8,717 nt of DNA, from assembly GCA_044233795.1 (NCBI GenBank), contig JBIIJL010000077.1, positions 1 through 8,717 of the forward strand, written 5' to 3'. Made by a program: the position numbers and the translations under genes. Each line of letters starts with the position of its first letter. Within the stretch, counting starts at the first letter, position 1. Below, piece after piece: positions 1-7,084 of the stretch. The notes under the pieces were generated by a model. That model had not been told where the DNA came from. It searched no databases and worked only from the letters and a program-made list of their open reading frames with translations. This stretch comes from JBIIJL01 sp044233795 (GTDB lineage: Bacteria; Pseudomonadota; Gammaproteobacteria; Legionellales; Legionellaceae).

Positions 1-120
1 TGGCGCGAACGTGCTGCTAAGCGGGCTAGCTCATCAAGAGATACATTTTTCAGAACCCCAACCGAAATTGAAGCAACAAATATAGATCCCTCAGCCGATC
101 GTTCTTTGACGCCTCGATAG
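1..120 (+). CDS. C-terminal fragment of an unrecognised upstream gene (partial)
   Basis: An open frame enters from the left edge and runs 39 codons from base 1 to a TAG at 118-120. The fragment is hydrophilic and rich in Arg and Ser (it begins WRERAAKRASSS and ends DRSLTPR). I chose this frame because its stop lies 11 bases before a strong + strand terminator (132-172), which is where the end of a + strand gene should be. It does not resemble the C-terminus of HolC, the gene often found before valS in Gammaproteobacteria, and I recognise no family. Frame 2 is also open, up to a TAG at 83-85. A minus-strand frame across the same bases is open as well and has a possible start. The call therefore rests mainly on the terminator. 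Confidence 0.42.
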   Translation, partial: WRERAAKRASSSRDTFFRTPTEIEATNIDPSADRSLTPR

Positions 121-131
121 ACCATCACAAC

Positions 132-172
132 GGCCATCCTCCATTAAGATGCTCTGGATGATGGCCTTTTTT
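132..172 (+). terminator. Rho-independent terminator upstream of valS
   Basis: GGCCATC (132-138) pairs perfectly with GATGGCC (160-166). After one C/T mismatch, TCCA and TGGA extend the stem by four more pairs. Six T residues follow directly (167-172). This is a typical intrinsic terminator for + strand transcription arriving from the left, and it separates the upstream gene from valS. Confidence 0.8.
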
Positions 173-182
173 ATGATAGAAT
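154..182 (+). promoter_or_regulatory. Candidate sigma-70 promoter for valS
   Basis: CTGGAT (154-159, 3 of 6 matches to the -35 consensus) is followed after 17 bases by TAGAAT (177-182, 5 of 6 matches to the -10). Transcription would start near 189-190 and give a leader of about 20 bases. The -35 lies inside the 3' arm of the upstream terminator, so the two signals overlap. valS needs its own promoter here because the terminator cuts it off from the gene before. A second -10-like TATGAT (172-177) is present but has no good -35. Confidence 0.4.
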
Positions 183-210
183 TCGCGTCTTTCATCCTTT
201 AGGTTTAATC

Positions 211-2979
211 ATGGATAAGACATACTCCCCAGAAGCAATTGAAAACACATGCTACAAAACTTGGGAGGCGAGGCATTATTTTTCCCCACATGGTGATGGG
301 AAGAGTTTTTGTATCATGTTACCCCCGCCGAACGTCACGGGAAGTTTACACATGGGGCATGGCTTTCAACACACATTGATTGATGCCCTTATTCGGTATC
401 AACGCATGATGGGTGCACGCACGCTCTGGCAACCAGGCACCGATCATGCTGGTATATCAACCCAATTAGTCGTTGAAGGCCAGCTTGATAAAGAAGGCTT
501 ATCACGCAAGGACATGTCTCGAGATGAATTTCTAAACCGTGTTTGGCAATGGAAAGAACAATCAGGTGGCGAGATTACCCGCCAAATGAGACGTATTGGA
601 TCTTCTGCCGATTGGTCACGCGAGCGCTTTACCATGGATGATGGCTTATCAGCTGCTGTACAAAAGGTGTTCGTGCAACTTTACGATGAAGGGCTCATCT
701 ACCGCGGAACCAGACTTGTGAACTGGGACCCAAAACTCGGCACAGCCATTTCTGATCTTGAAGTAATCTCTGAAGAAGAGGATGGATTTCTCTGGCACAT
801 TCGCTATGCTTGTGTTGAGTCACCTAACGAATCACTCATTGTCGCCACCACAAGACCTGAAACCCTACTCGGTGATGCAGCCGTTGCAGTTCATCCTGAA
901 GATGAGCGTTATCAACACCTAATAGGTCAATCGCTTCATTTACCTTTATGCGACAGAACCATCCCTATCATTGCCGACACTTATGTTGACAAAGATTTTG
1001 GTAGTGGATGTGTAAAAATTACCCCAGCGCACGATTTCAACGATTATGAAGTGGGCAAGCGCCATAAATTACCTGAAATTAACATTTTCACTAAAAAAGG
1101 GGCGCTCAATAAAAACGTTCCGTTAACCTACCAAGGCATGGATCGATTTGTTGCTCGAACACGCATCATTGAAGATTTAGAAGCCTTGAATTTGCTTGTT
1201 CAAACAGAACCACATAAATTAACCATTCCCAGAGGTGAGAAGTCAGGCGTAATCATTGAGCCATTGCTCACTGATCAATGGTACGTTAAAACCAAACCTC
1301 TCGCACAACCGGCCATCGATGCCGTTAAAAATGGTAGCATCCGTTTTATTCCTGACAATTGGAGTAAAACATATTTCCAATGGATGGAGAATATTGAAGA
1401 CTGGTGTATTAGTCGTCAATTATGGTGGGGCCACAGAATTCCTGCTTGGTATGACAATCACGGTTTTACCTATGTCGGGTACAGCGAAAACGATGTGCGT
1501 TTTAAATACAAGCTCGATCCCTCTGTGCAACTTAAACAGGACGAAGACGTACTTGACACTTGGTTTTCATCTGCACTTTGGCCTTTTTCAACACTTGGCT
1601 GGCCAGAGCGAACTGCTGAGCTTGAGGCTTTTTATCCAACCACCGTCCTTTTTACAGGCTTTGATATTATTTTCTTTTGGGTCGCACGCATGATAATGAT
1701 GGGACTCAAATTTACCGGTAAAATCCCATTTAAAGAGGTAGTGATCACAGGTTTAATTTGCGACTCTGATGGTAAGAAAATGTCCAAATCAAAAGGCAAT
1801 GTCCTTGATCCAATTGACATCATTGATGGTATCAACATTGATAGTCTTATTAGTAAACGTACCAATAACCTCGTGTTAAGTTCAGCTCGAGACAAAATTG
1901 CGAAAGCAACCCGCAAGCAGTTTCCAGAGGGCATTAGTGCGTTTGGTGCTGATGCGCTACGTTTTACATTTTGCTCACTTGCATCCAATGCACGCACCGT
2001 TCGCTTTGATATGAATCGTGTTGAAGGGTATCGTAATTTTTGCAATAAGCTTTGGAATGCCGCGCGTTTTGTTTTGATGAGCACAGATGAAGAACGCATT
2101 GATTTTGGTGACGGGGCTTTTCAATATAGCCCGGCTGATCTGTGGATTTTATCAAAATTACAACGGACCATCGCAGCCTGCCACCAACATTTTCAAACCT
2201 ATCGCTTTGATTTGTTGGCTAATACGCTGTATGAATTTGTCTGGCATGAGTATTGTGACTGGTATCTAGAACTGGCCAAACCTGTCCTCTACGATGAGTC
2301 CTCTTTAAGTGCTATGAAGCGAGGCACCCGACGGACGCTTATTCATCTCCTTGATCAGATTCTAAGACTATTACACCCATTAATTCCGTTCATCACTGAA
2401 GAAATTTGGCAGCGCACAATTAAGGTGATCGGCGAAAACAATGACACCATTATGCTCAGTGAGTATCCAATGGTAGACTCGATTCTACTAAGTGATGAGA
2501 TTGAAGAGGAGCTCGATTGGCTCAAGAGCGTTATCCAAGCTGTACGTAACATCCGCAGTGAGATGGGGATAAGTCCCGCAAAAGCCATACCCCTGTGTCT
2601 TCGAAACGTGTCAGAAGCAATGCTCGAACGTATCGAAAAATACCGCGCGATACTCATCTCGTTGGCTAAATTATCTGAGATTAAATCCTTAACCAATCCA
2701 GATCACGCCCCAGTCTCAGCAACAGCTGTCGTGGGTGACATTGAGCTTTTAATTCCGATGGCAGATCTCATTGATAAAGACCAAGAATTGGTACGTCTTG
2801 AAAAAGAAATAGTCAAACTTGATAAAGATATTGCTTTTATTGAGGGTAAGCTCAACAACCCGGAATTCACAGATAAAGCACCTCGAGAGATTATTTCTAA
2901 AGAAGAGGAAAAGCTTAAGCTTTACCAGATGACGCGGGATAAATTAGTTTCTCAACACGTAACAATTAAAAACTTATAG
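211..2979 (+). CDS. valS: Valine--tRNA ligase (ValRS)
   Basis: This cytoplasmic class I aminoacyl-tRNA synthetase charges tRNA-Val with valine using ATP. The protein has 922 residues, close to the ~950 of E. coli ValRS, and is collinear with it. The Rossmann-fold signature PPPNVTGSLHMGH is at 38-50, its HMGH being the HIGH motif. The CP1 editing domain carries TTRPETLLGD (213-222) and GSGCVKITPAHDFNDYEVG (from 264), which hydrolyse mischarged Thr-tRNA. WCISRQLWWGHRIPAWYD (from 398) lines the valine site, and the second ATP motif KMSKS is at 523-527. An anticodon-binding helical domain follows (FCNKLWNAARFV onward). From about 850 to the end there is the charged coiled coil typical of ValRS, which contacts the tRNA. 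The ATG at 211 follows a weak TTTAGG ribosome site at 7 bases. The gene stands alone, with a terminator before it and a convergent gene after it. All key motifs are intact. Confidence 0.98.
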   Translation: MDKTYSPEAIENTCYKTWEARHYFSPHGDGKSFCIMLPPPNVTGSLHMGHGFQHTLIDALIRYQRMMGARTLWQPGTDHAGISTQLVVEGQLDKEGLSRKDMSRDEFLNRVWQWKEQSGGEITRQMRRIGSSADWSRERFTMDDGLSAAVQKVFVQLYDEGLIYRGTRLVNWDPKLGTAISDLEVISEEEDGFLWHIRYACVESPNESLIVATTRPETLLGDAAVAVHPEDERYQHLIGQSLHLPLCDRTIPIIADTYVDKDFGSGCVKITPAHDFNDYEVGKRHKLPEINIFTKKGALNKNVPLTYQGMDRFVARTRIIEDLEALNLLVQTEPHKLTIPRGEKSGVIIEPLLTDQWYVKTKPLAQPAIDAVKNGSIRFIPDNWSKTYFQWMENIEDWCISRQLWWGHRIPAWYDNHGFTYVGYSENDVRFKYKLDPSVQLKQDEDVLDTWFSSALWPFSTLGWPERTAELEAFYPTTVLFTGFDIIFFWVARMIMMGLKFTGKIPFKEVVITGLICDSDGKKMSKSKGNVLDPIDIIDGINIDSLISKRTNNLVLSSARDKIAKATRKQFPEGISAFGADALRFTFCSLASNARTVRFDMNRVEGYRNFCNKLWNAARFVLMSTDEERIDFGDGAFQYSPADLWILSKLQRTIAACHQHFQTYRFDLLANTLYEFVWHEYCDWYLELAKPVLYDESSLSAMKRGTRRTLIHLLDQILRLLHPLIPFITEEIWQRTIKVIGENNDTIMLSEYPMVDSILLSDEIEEELDWLKSVIQAVRNIRSEMGISPAKAIPLCLRNVSEAMLERIEKYRAILISLAKLSEIKSLTNPDHAPVSATAVVGDIELLIPMADLIDKDQELVRLEKEIVKLDKDIAFIEGKLNNPEFTDKAPREIISKEEEKLKLYQMTRDKLVSQHVTIKNL

Positions 2980-3018
2980 AGCATGCTGACATACGTACTA
3001 TTGGCGAGGAGAAATCAC

Positions 3019-5019
3019 CTAACCGTTTTCGACGCGCCGATTGATCCACATTCCAAGCATACATGTGGTGATAACCCCTAACCAGACGCTGTATTTTTGC
3101 CATTCTGCTCCAACGATTTTTAAAGCATCTGGGCTTTGCAAAATAGAAAATGGGATAGCAAGCAACACATCAATAAGGGCAGCGCCAGCTACCAACCCAC
3201 AAGCAATCAAGGTAGCAATTTGTTTATGTCGATTTTCGTCATTATGAGAAAGTTTTTGTTTACGTAAGCGTCTTTCTACAATTTTAGCCATCATCCCCCC
3301 TAAAAAAAGCGGAAAAGAAGATGAAATGGGCAAATACATACCAATTGCAATTCCTAAAACAGATAGCTGAAAATAACGCTGCAATTTAAATAATCGGTGG
3401 ATAACAATCACCCCAAGAATAATAAATACTCCAACAAACATCATAAGCCATGGCAAACTATGTTGGAACACTGCTTCTGTCACTGCAGCAAGCATTGCGG
3501 CTGTTGGTGCCGGCAAAGACTGAGCTAAATCCATCCCCTCGCGTGGCATCACCCCTGCAATCCCATATACGTTAAAAAGCAATTGCATCACCGGTGGAAT
3601 CACCAATGCTGATACTACAACCCCTATCAATAACATCACTTGTTGCTTCCAAGGGGTCGCTCCCACTAATTGCCCAACTTTTAAATCTTGTGTATTGTCA
3701 TTAGCAATAGCGGCAATCCCTGTCACCACTGAACCTATGATGATGGTCATCGCCTCACAGGCCTTAATTGCTGAACGACTCAAAGGTAGGGGCACAACTT
3801 GGTTGACGATACCCAATAATAGCCATGCTGCAAATAAAATTCCTGCGATAACAATTGAACTACCAGGACTTGCCGTTACCCCAACCATTCCTGAAAAATA
3901 GGCTGTAATGACTGAAAACAAAAAACCAACAACCAACACATACACCACCATGCCAAATACTAAACTCGGCGCGTAGCTACCATCAAGCCCTGCCTGAGCC
4001 AAAGGAAAGACGAACTGAAAAAACAAAAACAAAATCGCCGCCATCATAAAAATACCAATCAAAATATATGGCATGGGGATATCTTTATCAGTACGCGGTA
4101 TTTGATGGGATGATTTGCTTTTGGACATAAACGCACGAAACGACAAATTCATGCTGTTCAAAAGTGGTTTTGTTAATTTGAAAAACGTAAATATGCCTGC
4201 AAATAACATCGCACCGATTCCAAGATAACGCATTTCATTGCTCCACAATAACATAGCAGCTTTTTCTGGAGCATAATTAAGGACATAATGGGGGAAAAAT
4301 TGACTCACCAGGGGCAATGCAAACATCCAGGAGATTACAGCACCTGAAAAAATACTCAAGGCCATTTCATGCCCCACTAGAAAGCCTGCACCTATCATCG
4401 TTGCAGAAAACCCGCCCCCTAAACCAAACAGTGATCGGTTAGCCACAAACCAATAACTAAAGCTACTCGCAATGATCTTAAAACCCATTTGAAATAATTC
4501 AAGCACGGCACCTATTGCCCCACCCCAAATAATATCTTTTACTCCAACTCTGTCCGTCGCTGTTTTTAAAACTTCAGCAATTGCACGCCCTTCTGGGAAC
4601 TTCAAGATAGGCTCATTGACCAATACACGGCGTAATGGGATAGAAAACAGTACACCTAAAACACCACCAATTGCAGCAATGAAAAAATTAGTGAAATAGT
4701 CGAAATGATGCCAAAATCCAATAATAATCAATGCTGGGATAGTGTACACAATACCGCCGGCAACAGCCTCACCTGCAGAAGCTGCTGTTTGTACTGCGTT
4801 GTTTTCAAGAATGGTCGACTGCTTAAATAAACGCAACACGCCCATAGAAATAATCGCGGCAGGAATTGAGGCCGAAGTTAATATACCAAGTTTTAGTGCC
4901 AAATATGCGTTTGATGTTGCTAACAACACAGTCAATATGACCGCTAATATAATTGATCGGATCGTCAATTCTCTGATATTTTCGTTAGCAGCAATATAGG
5001 GTATTGATTCGCGGTTCAT
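3019..5019 (-). CDS. OPT-family oligopeptide transporter
   Basis: This inner-membrane protein has about 15 hydrophobic segments. It belongs to the prokaryotic branch of the OPT family, whose members import small peptides, or metal chelates in some cases, probably with protons. With the start I favour it has 666 residues, usual for the family. Recognisable blocks are NAYLALKLG (37-45), NNAVQTAASAGEAVAGG (73-89), FPEGRAIAEVL (141-151), YFSGMVGVTASPG (374-386), NDNTQDLKVGQLVGATPWK (from 440) and GMYLPISSSFPLFLGG (560-575). A polar loop lies at about 298-315. I chose the ATG at 5019 because GAAGAG (5027-5032) lies 7 bases upstream and the gene then begins 4 bases after the hutI stop. In-frame ATGs at 5034 and 5052 would overlap hutI and have weaker ribosome sites. 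The gene is last in the SDR-hutI-OPT operon. The true substrate cannot be read from sequence; peptides are the family default. Confidence 0.93.
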   Translation of the reverse strand: MNRESIPYIAANENIRELTIRSIILAVILTVLLATSNAYLALKLGILTSASIPAAIISMGVLRLFKQSTILENNAVQTAASAGEAVAGGIVYTIPALIIIGFWHHFDYFTNFFIAAIGGVLGVLFSIPLRRVLVNEPILKFPEGRAIAEVLKTATDRVGVKDIIWGGAIGAVLELFQMGFKIIASSFSYWFVANRSLFGLGGGFSATMIGAGFLVGHEMALSIFSGAVISWMFALPLVSQFFPHYVLNYAPEKAAMLLWSNEMRYLGIGAMLFAGIFTFFKLTKPLLNSMNLSFRAFMSKSKSSHQIPRTDKDIPMPYILIGIFMMAAILFLFFQFVFPLAQAGLDGSYAPSLVFGMVVYVLVVGFLFSVITAYFSGMVGVTASPGSSIVIAGILFAAWLLLGIVNQVVPLPLSRSAIKACEAMTIIIGSVVTGIAAIANDNTQDLKVGQLVGATPWKQQVMLLIGVVVSALVIPPVMQLLFNVYGIAGVMPREGMDLAQSLPAPTAAMLAAVTEAVFQHSLPWLMMFVGVFIILGVIVIHRLFKLQRYFQLSVLGIAIGMYLPISSSFPLFLGGMMAKIVERRLRKQKLSHNDENRHKQIATLIACGLVAGAALIDVLLAIPFSILQSPDALKIVGAEWQKYSVWLGVITTCMLGMWINRRVENG

Positions 5020-5023
5020 TCCA

Positions 5024-6244
5024 TTACTCTTCATCTTTTTGCCACTCACCATGAATCATTGTTCGATGTGATACAGGATGACCCATGTAATAACACAACG
5101 CCGCGCTTTCAGTCGTTGACCAAAGCACCAAATCAGCGGCCAAACCTACCGCCAAAGTTCCTGTGACTTCTTTAAGCCCAAGTGCTTTGGATGCCTGTAG
5201 TGTCACCCCACTCAACACTTCAGGCACGCTTAGAGAAAACAAAAGACACGCCATGTTCATCATCATGCGTAAAGACGTCGTAGGCGAGGAGCCAGGGTTA
5301 CAATCAGTCGCCACAGCCATGCCGACACCCGCTTCCCTAAAAAGCTCAATGGGTGGAACACGCGATTGTTGCAAAAAATAATATGCACCGGGTAGCAGAA
5401 CTGCGACCGTTTGATGCTGCGCCATCAAATGCACGCTTTTAGCATCCGTAAATTCAAGGTGGTCACAAGAGAGGGCTCCATATCGCGCTGCAAGTTGGGA
5501 TGCTCCCATATTAGATAGTTGCTCAGCATGGCATTTTATGGGTAGAGAAAGCGCTTCTGCCGCCATGAACAATCGCTCAGTTTCTTCGATAGAAAAGGCC
5601 ATCTGCTCACAGAAAACATCCAAAGCATCTACCAAATTTTCATCAACTATTTGTGGTAACACATCTTCAATTAGATAAGTCACATATTCTTTAGAATTTC
5701 CCTTATATTCAGGGGGTATTGCATGAGCGCCGAGGAAGGTTGTTTTTACTCTCAGGCCGGTCAATTGACCGAGGCGTCGAGCTACTCGAAGAATTTTAAG
5801 TTCAGAGGCAAGGTCCAAACCGTAGCCTGATTTGATCTCAACTGTAGTTACACCTTCACGCTGCATCGCTTTGATCCTCGGCAAGGATTGTTGCAATAAC
5901 TCGTCCTCACTTACTTTACGAGTCTCCTTAACCGTGGATAATATTCCTCCTCCACATCGGGCAATCTCTGCATAATTTGCCCCTGCAAGGCGCATTTTAA
6001 ATTCATGAATCCTTTGGCCTGCATACACCAAATGGGTGTGACAATCTATCAGGCCAGGAGTGACCAATTGACCTTTACAATCAATCATCTCCTTTACACC
6101 CTGTTGTATAGCAATTGGTAACTCATCCATCGCACATACGGCAACAATAAAGCCATTTTGTACTGCGAGAGCGTGTTTTTGTTTCTCAACACCCAGTGGG
6201 TCCAAGATGGTTACATTTAATAACAGTGTGTCACACCCCCCCAT
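5024..6244 (-). CDS. hutI: Imidazolonepropionase (4-imidazolone-5-propanoate hydrolase)
   Basis: This cytoplasmic enzyme of the amidohydrolase superfamily opens the ring of imidazolone propionate to give N-formimino-L-glutamate, the third step of histidine degradation. It has 406 residues, the normal HutI length. VTPGLIDCHTHLVYAG (61-76) holds the metal ligands H69 and H71. KCHAEQ (237-242) gives ligand H239 and catalytic E242, CDHLEF gives H262, and VATDCNPGSSPT (311-322) gives the last metal ligand D314. These match the metal and active-site residues of Bacillus HutI with a constant offset of about ten. GGGILSTV (98-105) and EIKSGYGLD (136-144) are further HutI signatures. The frame is open back to 6391, but that part overlaps the reductase gene and has no homology. 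The ATG at 6244 has GAGG 5 bases upstream and gives the standard N-terminus. It lies 7 bases after the reductase stop. No other hut gene is in the window. Confidence 0.96.
   Translation of the reverse strand: MGGCDTLLLNVTILDPLGVEKQKHALAVQNGFIVAVCAMDELPIAIQQGVKEMIDCKGQLVTPGLIDCHTHLVYAGQRIHEFKMRLAGANYAEIARCGGGILSTVKETRKVSEDELLQQSLPRIKAMQREGVTTVEIKSGYGLDLASELKILRVARRLGQLTGLRVKTTFLGAHAIPPEYKGNSKEYVTYLIEDVLPQIVDENLVDALDVFCEQMAFSIEETERLFMAAEALSLPIKCHAEQLSNMGASQLAARYGALSCDHLEFTDAKSVHLMAQHQTVAVLLPGAYYFLQQSRVPPIELFREAGVGMAVATDCNPGSSPTTSLRMMMNMACLLFSLSVPEVLSGVTLQASKALGLKEVTGTLAVGLAADLVLWSTTESAALCYYMGHPVSHRTMIHGEWQKDEE
5027..5032 (-). promoter_or_regulatory. Ribosome binding site for the OPT transporter inside the hutI end
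   Basis: GAAGAG on the minus strand is made of the last two sense codons of hutI and lies 7 bases before the ATG at 5019. It supports that ATG over the two upstream ATGs and suggests translational coupling with hutI, whose ribosomes terminate on top of this site. Confidence 0.5.
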
Positions 6245-6249
6245 CAACA

Positions 6250-6253
6250 CCTC
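6250..6253 (-). promoter_or_regulatory. hutI: Ribosome binding site of hutI overlapping the reductase stop codon
   Basis: GAGG on the minus strand shares two bases with the TGA (6254-6252) of the upstream reductase gene and is 5 bases from the hutI ATG. It settles the hutI start and implies coupled translation of the two genes. Confidence 0.65.
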
Positions 6254-7016
6254 ACGCCTCTTCCCACTTGGGGACCAAGTGGGGTGGAACAAGCCACTCG
6301 GGATGGAGTGCTTCGTTGTAGATATCCCATTCTTCTGAAACATATCTGGCTTGTTCGAGATCCAACAGTAACCAACACAAAAAAACTGCAACAGTTTCAG
6401 GCAATATGAGCTGTTGTCGGGCTTTCAATGCTTTGAAAAACTCACTTTTTGTTTGATCCATAAAGCTTGCTTTGCGGATAATTGCTTGCATATCAGTATC
6501 AATGATACCAGGCATCACACTCGCAAAAGCAATGTCTGTGCTTTCTAATTGCCAGCAGCGTGTTAACATCGAAAGTGCCGCTTTTGACACACAATAACCC
6601 GTCCACCCTTTAACTGGAAAATGGGCAGCACCTGATCCAATATTTAAAACTCGCCCCCCTTTTAGTTTATCTTTCAAAATTTGGGTTAAAAAAAGCGGGG
6701 CATCAAGATTGGTGGACATGATGTTATGCCAAGCGCCAGATTCTATTTTGGTGATAGGTGCTATCGGCTCAATAATCCCTGCGTTATGAATCAGCCCAGC
6801 AATCGTCGCAGTTTCACTTAAAAAAGCCGCAATAAGCTCACGGCCTTCAGGGGTGGCGACATTGGCACACAAATAACTGATATTTTTGGAGAAAGCCGCC
6901 GTTGTTTTCAATGGCTCTTCTCGCCGACCTACAATCAGGACAGGTTTTTCTCGTGAAGCCAAAGCATGCGCTAGTTCCCTACCAATGCCGGAACCTCCGC
7001 CAGTTACAACAAACAC
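6252..7016 (-). CDS. Short-chain dehydrogenase/reductase, YueD/sepiapterin reductase-like
   Basis: This classical SDR has 254 residues and is a predicted cytoplasmic NAD(P)H-dependent carbonyl/alcohol oxidoreductase. The cofactor motif TGGGSGIG is at 5-12, with GRR at 30-32 after the second strand, which suggests NADP preference. NAG is at 78-80. The catalytic residues are N103, S128 (in NIGSGAAHFP), Y141 and K145 (YCVSK), and MPG is at 168-170. The blocks SGAAHFPVKGWTGYC and MPGIIDTDMQAIIRK closely resemble Bacillus YueD, a benzil reductase related to sepiapterin reductase. A Trp/Pro-rich tail of about 25 residues extends past the usual end. The start is GTG: GGAG (7025-7028) lies 8 bases upstream, and it is the only start codon between the preceding in-frame stop and the cofactor motif. 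It is probably the first gene of the operon with hutI and the transporter. The substrate is unknown. Confidence 0.92.
   Translation of the reverse strand: MFVVTGGGSGIGRELAHALASREKPVLIVGRREEPLKTTAAFSKNISYLCANVATPEGRELIAAFLSETATIAGLIHNAGIIEPIAPITKIESGAWHNIMSTNLDAPLFLTQILKDKLKGGRVLNIGSGAAHFPVKGWTGYCVSKAALSMLTRCWQLESTDIAFASVMPGIIDTDMQAIIRKASFMDQTKSEFFKALKARQQLILPETVAVFLCWLLLDLEQARYVSEEWDIYNEALHPEWLVPPHLVPKWEEA
6263..6283. repeat. Perfect 9-bp inverted repeat at the reductase-hutI junction
   Basis: CCCACTTGG (6263-6271) and CCAAGTGGG (6275-6283) are exact reverse complements separated by 3 bases. In the minus-strand mRNA this makes a GC-rich hairpin that encodes reductase residues 246-252 (PHLVPKW). 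It ends about 9 bases before the GAGG of hutI. No T run follows on either strand, so it is not an intrinsic terminator. It could stabilise or process the operon mRNA, slow ribosomes before hutI, or be a protein-binding site. It could also be chance, since it lies within coding sequence. Confidence 0.7.
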
Positions 7017-7024
7017 AACTGGTA

Positions 7025-7028
7025 CTCC
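7025..7028 (-). promoter_or_regulatory. Ribosome binding site for the GTG-started reductase
   Basis: GGAG on the minus strand lies 8 bases before the GTG at 7016-7014. No ATG or TTG is available in frame between the upstream TAA (7037-7035) and the conserved N-terminus, so this site decides the unusual start. Confidence 0.65.
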
Positions 7029-7041
7029 AAAACCTTAGTGA

Positions 7042-7069
7042 AATATTGCAGATGATATCAGTTATCCAA
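7042..7069 (-). promoter_or_regulatory. Weak candidate promoter for the SDR-hutI-OPT operon
   Basis: On the minus strand TTGGAT (7064-7069) is followed after 16 bases by AATATT (7042-7047), preceded by a TG in the extended -10 position. Each hexamer has 4 of 6 consensus matches. It lies in the 68-base gap between the repeat-protein stop and the reductase start. An 8-bp palindrome TGATATCA (7053-7060) lies in its spacer and could be an operator half. If this is not a promoter, the operon may be read through from the repeat-protein gene. Confidence 0.28.
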
Positions 7070-7084
7070 ACAGATAGCACATCA

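Noticed and set aside
1..120. holC (DNA polymerase III chi) as the gene upstream of valS
   Set aside because: The expected gene order suggests it, but the visible C-terminal residues do not match the HolC C-terminus.
1256..2099. Open frames on both strands inside valS (1256-1693 +, 1632-2099 -)
   Set aside because: They are fully inside a highly conserved synthetase gene, without recognisable domains.
3695..4999. Plus-strand open frames opposite the transporter (3695-3901, 4742-4999)
   Set aside because: They are low-complexity Ala/Ile/Thr-rich translations expected from the antisense of membrane-protein codons.
5020..5052. Earlier ATG starts (5052, 5034) for the OPT transporter
   Set aside because: They overlap the hutI end, add a polar stretch outside the family N-terminus, and have weaker ribosome sites than the ATG at 5019.
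6245..6391. Upstream extension of the hutI frame by 49 codons
   Set aside because: It lies entirely over the 3' end of the reductase gene, has no HutI-like sequence, and the ATG at 6244 has a good ribosome site and gives the standard 406-residue protein.
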